This document shows positions 5,300 through 8,650 of a stretch of DNA of 8,650 nt, piece by piece (the stretch's first letter is position 1; each line of letters opens with the position of its first letter). The DNA is from Chitinophagaceae bacterium. Its GTDB lineage: Bacteria; Bacteroidota; Bacteroidia; Chitinophagales; Chitinophagaceae. Under the pieces are notes generated by a model. It did not search any database. It saw nothing but the letters and a program-made list of their open reading frames with translations, and was not told where the DNA came from. The DNA is taken from the NCBI GenBank assembly GCA_021738605.1, contig JAIPBY010000098.1, forward strand, positions 1-8,650, in the 5' to 3' direction. A program made the position numbers and the translations under genes.

Positions 5300-8200
5300 A
5301 TGAACTTTAAAACCAAAACGAGCCGCATGAAATCAAAGTATCTATTGTTGTTGTTGATGCTGATTTGTTCAGGATTAACATTTGCACAAAAAAAAGAAAT
5401 CAAGGGTAAGGTGATCGATCAATCCACCGGAGAGCCTTTGGCCGGAGTATCCATCATCAGCAACAAAAGCAAAGGAGCAGTATTAACCAAGGCAGATGGG
5501 ACTTTTGAATTATCTCTCGACAAGTCTGCTTCCACGCTGGTGTTTACCTATGTTGGTTATGCCCCACAATCCAAAACAGTTTCGGGTAGTACAAGCCTTA
5601 CCATCGCATTGGTTCCAGAAGCAGTGTCCCAGGCCGAAGTCGTTGTCATTGGATATGGTACACAAAAAAAATCAAGTTTAACGGGTGCCGTTGCCAAATA
5701 CAAAAACGATAGGATGGATGAAGCACCGCTATCCAGGTTGGACCAGGCCCTTCAGGGCAGGGTTGCAGGACTGACCGTGCAAAACGTCAGTTCCGAGTCA
5801 GGAGCCGCCCCTAAAATAAACATCAGGGGAATCAGTTCTATCAATGCCGGATCAAGTCCGTTGGTTGTTGTTGATGGGCAACCAGTTCCAGATGGTCTTG
5901 CTTTTTTGAACATGGCAGATGTTGAATCGGTCGAAGTGCTTAAGGATGCGGCCTCAGCAGCCATTTATGGTTCCAGGGGCTCTGGCGGTGTAATCATTGT
6001 TACGACCAAAAAAGGAACAGCAGACAAGCCCAAATATGTGTTGAAATATTCTGTTGGTCAAAAAGAGGATTACAAGCGCTATGACATCATGACCACAGGA
6101 GAATACATCGGAATGCTTTTTGACGAAATGGCCAAGCGTGCGCAGGATACTACCGTATTGCCTGCGAACAATACCATTCCTGATGGAGACCGTGCCTCTT
6201 ATGTCGTTGAAAACCTGCTTCGGGGTGGACAAAGTACTGACTGGCAGAGTGAGTCTTTGAGGCCTGCCACTTTTCAAAACATCATGCTCACAGTTGCAGG
6301 TGGTAAAAAAGATGTGCGGTATTTCCTGTCTACAGGTTACCAGAATGATGAGGGAATGATGTTCAAAAGCAACTATGAAAAATTCAACATCAGAACCCGT
6401 GTAGACCTTGATCTCAGCAAGAAAGTGAAGTTGAGTTTAAACCTCAATCCATCATATTCCAAGCGTTCTGCCCCTTCAGAAAATTTCACCAATTTCTGGA
6501 GATTTCCAACCTGGTTGCCTGTCTATCACAATGAAGCAACAGCCGCATTTGTTGGCAGAAATCCCCAATATGCAGGAATCAAAGCTGGTGATTATGCACA
6601 TCCAAGGCATTTCTCTGGCCTCAGTTATGCTGGCACTATGCCGGATGGTTCCAACTGGACTTCCGGCGCTGCAACGGTAAATCCCAGTGGTTCTGCCCAG
6701 CAGAATCCCAGATCTGCAGTGATGCGCACAGATATTTTTACCAATGAGTACAGGTTGCAATCATCTGCCGATTTGAATATTGTATTGGCACCTGGGCTTA
6801 GTTTCAAAACACTGGCCAGTACTTATTTAAACTATACCAATGGTGTTGATTTCTCTGAGCGAAGTGCCAACAGGGATGGAGACAACAACAGGGGTGAATT
6901 TACGAACAATGTATTCATTGACATCCTTTCAGAAAACACCTTGAATTATGTGAAAACTGCAGGGAAAAGTGATTTCAATCTGCTTGCTGGTTTTACTTCT
7001 CAAAAAACAACCGTGAGCAGGGAACAAACTGCAGCAATCGATTTCCCAAGTGATCAGATCAGGACCCTGAACAGCGCTGCGCAGCTGGATAAAAACGGAA
7101 CCTTTGGTACCAAAAATCAAATTGGTCTTTTGTCTTATCTGGGGCGTTTAAATTACAGCTACAACGATCGGTATTTGTTTTCTGCAAGCTTCAGGGCTGA
7201 TGGAAGCTCCTATTTTGGACCGGGAAACAAATGGGGAACATTCCCATCTATTTCATTGGGATGGATAGCTACCAAAGAAAAATTCCTCTCCAACATCGAT
7301 TGGCTTTCAACACTTAAGTTCAGGGGTAGTTATGGAATTTCCGGTAACAACCGTATTTCAGATTTTGCATTCCTCGATTTGATGTATGGCGCCAATTATT
7401 CCCTGGGTTCTGGTACAGGAACCTCATTCCCTGGTTTGGTCAACTCTTCCACCATCATCTCCAATCCTAACATCACCTGGGAGAGCACTTATCAAAGCAA
7501 TTTCGGATTGGACGCATCTTTGTTCAATGGCAGAATTGGCATTACATTGGATGCATATAAATCAAAAACAGACAAGCTCCTGCTCCAACAATCAGCCATG
7601 GCATTTATTGGTGTTCCACAATTCTGGAACAATATTGGAAGCTTGAGAAATACGGGTATTGAGTTGGAATTGACAACAAAAAATATTCAAACCAAAAATT
7701 TCAGGTGGTCAACATCTGGAAATTTTTCTCAAAACAGGAATAGCATTATTGAGTTGGGAACCGAAGCTTATTTGTTGAACCAGGGTGAAAGAACAGAAGT
7801 TTATCGGAACCAGGTGGGTAATCCATTGGTCCAGTTTTATGGATTCAAGACAGACGGCGTTTGGCTTTCCCAAGACCAGATCAACAAGGCCTTGGCCAGC
7901 GGGTTGACCAGTACGATGAGCAATGTTTTTGTTCCTGGAGGATTGAAACTGGTGGACGTCAATGGTGACAACAAACTTAACAATGATGACAGAACAGACC
8001 TTGGCAATCCATATCCTGATTTCACCTGGGGGTTGACCAATAATTTTGGCTTCAAGGGCTTTGATGTTAGCTTTACCCTCCAAGGCGTTCAGGGTGGCAA
8101 GTTGATCAATGGTGATCCCAACTACAATGAATCAAGAAGAACAATCAAGACATACAACCAAAACCGTTGGGTCAGTGCGAAATTTCCTGGTGATGGCAAG

Positions 8201-8518
8201 ACTCCCTTCTCCACTGTTGGATACAACTGGATGCTTACAGATTATGTGATTGAAGATGCATCGTATTTTTCTCTCCGCGACGTAAACATAGGATATACCG
8301 TTCCTGCTGCATTCATGAAAAAAGTGAAGGTCAACAGCATGCGGTTTTATTTTTCTGCACAAAACCTTTATTTCAAAACTGCAAAAGGATACCGTGGACT
8401 CAATCCTGAAGGAAGGTTTTCCAACGGGGCCTATTCATCCGTGTTGATTGATGGATACCAGCGAGGATCCTTCCCAATCCCTAAAACTGTATTGATAGGT
8501 ATTGACATCAATTTCTAA
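5300..8518 (+). CDS. susC: SusC/RagA-family TonB-dependent outer-membrane transporter
   Basis: A 1072-residue outer-membrane importer that, with a SusD lipoprotein lid, takes up oligomers (usually glycans) using TonB energy. A signal peptide ends near LTFAQ (26-30). Met10 (5327) is an equally good or better start, giving a compact 21-residue signal; neither start has a clear Shine-Dalgarno. Then come a carboxypeptidase-regulatory-like beta-sandwich (about 34-105: GKVIDQSTGEPLAGVSI, DGTFEL, YVGY) and a TonB-box-like EVVVIGYGTQKK (113-124). The plug spans about 127-238, with LQGRVAGLTV, IRGISS, LVVVDGQPV and YGSRGSGGVIIVTTKKG, the SusC signature. A 22-strand-type barrel follows, ending in aromatic F1072 as expected for BAM insertion. 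There is no STN domain, which argues against FecIR-type sigma/anti-sigma control and agrees with control by the neighbouring LacI-type protein. Length is typical and the frame intact. Substrate unknown. Confidence 0.97.
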   Translation: MNFKTKTSRMKSKYLLLLLMLICSGLTFAQKKEIKGKVIDQSTGEPLAGVSIISNKSKGAVLTKADGTFELSLDKSASTLVFTYVGYAPQSKTVSGSTSLTIALVPEAVSQAEVVVIGYGTQKKSSLTGAVAKYKNDRMDEAPLSRLDQALQGRVAGLTVQNVSSESGAAPKINIRGISSINAGSSPLVVVDGQPVPDGLAFLNMADVESVEVLKDAASAAIYGSRGSGGVIIVTTKKGTADKPKYVLKYSVGQKEDYKRYDIMTTGEYIGMLFDEMAKRAQDTTVLPANNTIPDGDRASYVVENLLRGGQSTDWQSESLRPATFQNIMLTVAGGKKDVRYFLSTGYQNDEGMMFKSNYEKFNIRTRVDLDLSKKVKLSLNLNPSYSKRSAPSENFTNFWRFPTWLPVYHNEATAAFVGRNPQYAGIKAGDYAHPRHFSGLSYAGTMPDGSNWTSGAATVNPSGSAQQNPRSAVMRTDIFTNEYRLQSSADLNIVLAPGLSFKTLASTYLNYTNGVDFSERSANRDGDNNRGEFTNNVFIDILSENTLNYVKTAGKSDFNLLAGFTSQKTTVSREQTAAIDFPSDQIRTLNSAAQLDKNGTFGTKNQIGLLSYLGRLNYSYNDRYLFSASFRADGSSYFGPGNKWGTFPSISLGWIATKEKFLSNIDWLSTLKFRGSYGISGNNRISDFAFLDLMYGANYSLGSGTGTSFPGLVNSSTIISNPNITWESTYQSNFGLDASLFNGRIGITLDAYKSKTDKLLLQQSAMAFIGVPQFWNNIGSLRNTGIELELTTKNIQTKNFRWSTSGNFSQNRNSIIELGTEAYLLNQGERTEVYRNQVGNPLVQFYGFKTDGVWLSQDQINKALASGLTSTMSNVFVPGGLKLVDVNGDNKLNNDDRTDLGNPYPDFTWGLTNNFGFKGFDVSFTLQGVQGGKLINGDPNYNESRRTIKTYNQNRWVSAKFPGDGKTPFSTVGYNWMLTDYVIEDASYFSLRDVNIGYTVPAAFMKKVKVNSMRFYFSAQNLYFKTAKGYRGLNPEGRFSNGAYSSVLIDGYQRGSFPIPKTVLIGIDINF

Positions 8519-8543
8519 TCTCCAACGAATTTAAAACAGCAAT

Positions 8544-8650
8544 ATGAAATCATTTATATCTGTCCTTCTGGTTTGCATGTTTTTCCTTGCATCCTGCAAA
8601 AAAAATATTGAGTTGTATCCACTCAGCAATGTAACTACTGCCACTTTTTA
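8544..8650 (+). CDS. susD: SusD/RagB-family surface lipoprotein, N-terminal fragment
   Basis: The open frame starts 25 bp after susC stops and runs off the right edge, showing 35 residues. MKSFISVLLVCMFFLASC is a lipoprotein signal peptide with lipobox LASC; C18 would be the lipidated residue. The following KKNIELYPLSNVTTATF matches the usual SusD opening (ELYPLS...ATF). By family knowledge this is the glycan-binding lid of the SusC transporter, co-transcribed with it. The residues just after the cysteine (KKNIE) are not the acidic-rich export signal described for some surface lipoproteins. The fragment is too short for any substrate guess. Confidence 0.9.
   Translation, partial: MKSFISVLLVCMFFLASCKKNIELYPLSNVTTATF

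Noticed and set aside
5300..5400. SusC as a lipoprotein because of the cysteine in its signal peptide
   Set aside because: The residues before C23 (LLMLIC) do not form a lipobox, and LTFAQ gives a normal signal-peptidase I site.

Overview
The window looks like a chromosomal segment of a member of the Bacteroidota, most likely near Chitinophagaceae (inference from gene content and style). The direct evidence is a Por/type IX secretion C-terminal sorting domain, a SusC/SusD pair, a Crp/Fnr-family regulator, genes largely lacking Shine-Dalgarno sequences, and A/T-rich intergenic DNA with purine-rich short repeats.

Layout from left to right. (1) Positions 2-409, + strand: the 3' end of a secreted protein with a type IX sorting domain, carrying a run of nine G close to its end. 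(2) 447-1481, +: an inner-membrane YdjM/DUF457-type putative metal-dependent hydrolase. (3) 1482-1760: a repeat-rich convergent intergenic region. It holds a degenerate 9-bp tandem repeat, a GC-rich hairpin element resembling a REP-type repeat, an unusually strong Shine-Dalgarno followed by a 14-codon micro-ORF, a perfect 13-bp bidirectional terminator, and a 7-bp tandem repeat running into the icd stop. (4) 1761-2993, -: NADP-type isocitrate dehydrogenase of the eukaryote-like homodimeric subfamily. (5) 3060-3797, -: a Crp/Fnr regulator with four cysteines placed as in the oxygen sensor FNR, and an FNR-class DNA-recognition motif. (6) 3798-3976: intergenic, containing a TGAT-N4-ATCA box inside a larger hairpin. 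(7) 3977-5008, -: a LacI-family regulator. (8) 5009-5299: the divergent control region, with a four-copy 12-bp tandem array having CG at the centre of each unit, then an A/T-only palindrome and a second short palindrome. (9) 5300-8518, +: a SusC/RagA TonB-dependent transporter, followed after 25 bp by the start of a SusD lipoprotein that runs off the window.

Functionally, the right half is the regulatory and import end of a probable glycan (or other oligomer) utilisation locus. The LacI-type protein most likely senses a cytoplasmic sugar and controls susCD through the operator-like array. The substrate cannot be read from this window because no enzyme gene is included. The middle pairs a candidate oxygen or iron-sulphur-sensing regulator with a TCA-cycle enzyme, and the regulator has a matching candidate binding site upstream of its own gene. 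The left part is unrelated cargo and housekeeping separated by repeats.

No new multi-gene system is evident. The best leads are the 12-bp operator array, the FNR-like regulator with its candidate autoregulatory site, and the strong Shine-Dalgarno micro-ORF fused to a terminator. No tRNA, rRNA, CRISPR array or transposase was seen.
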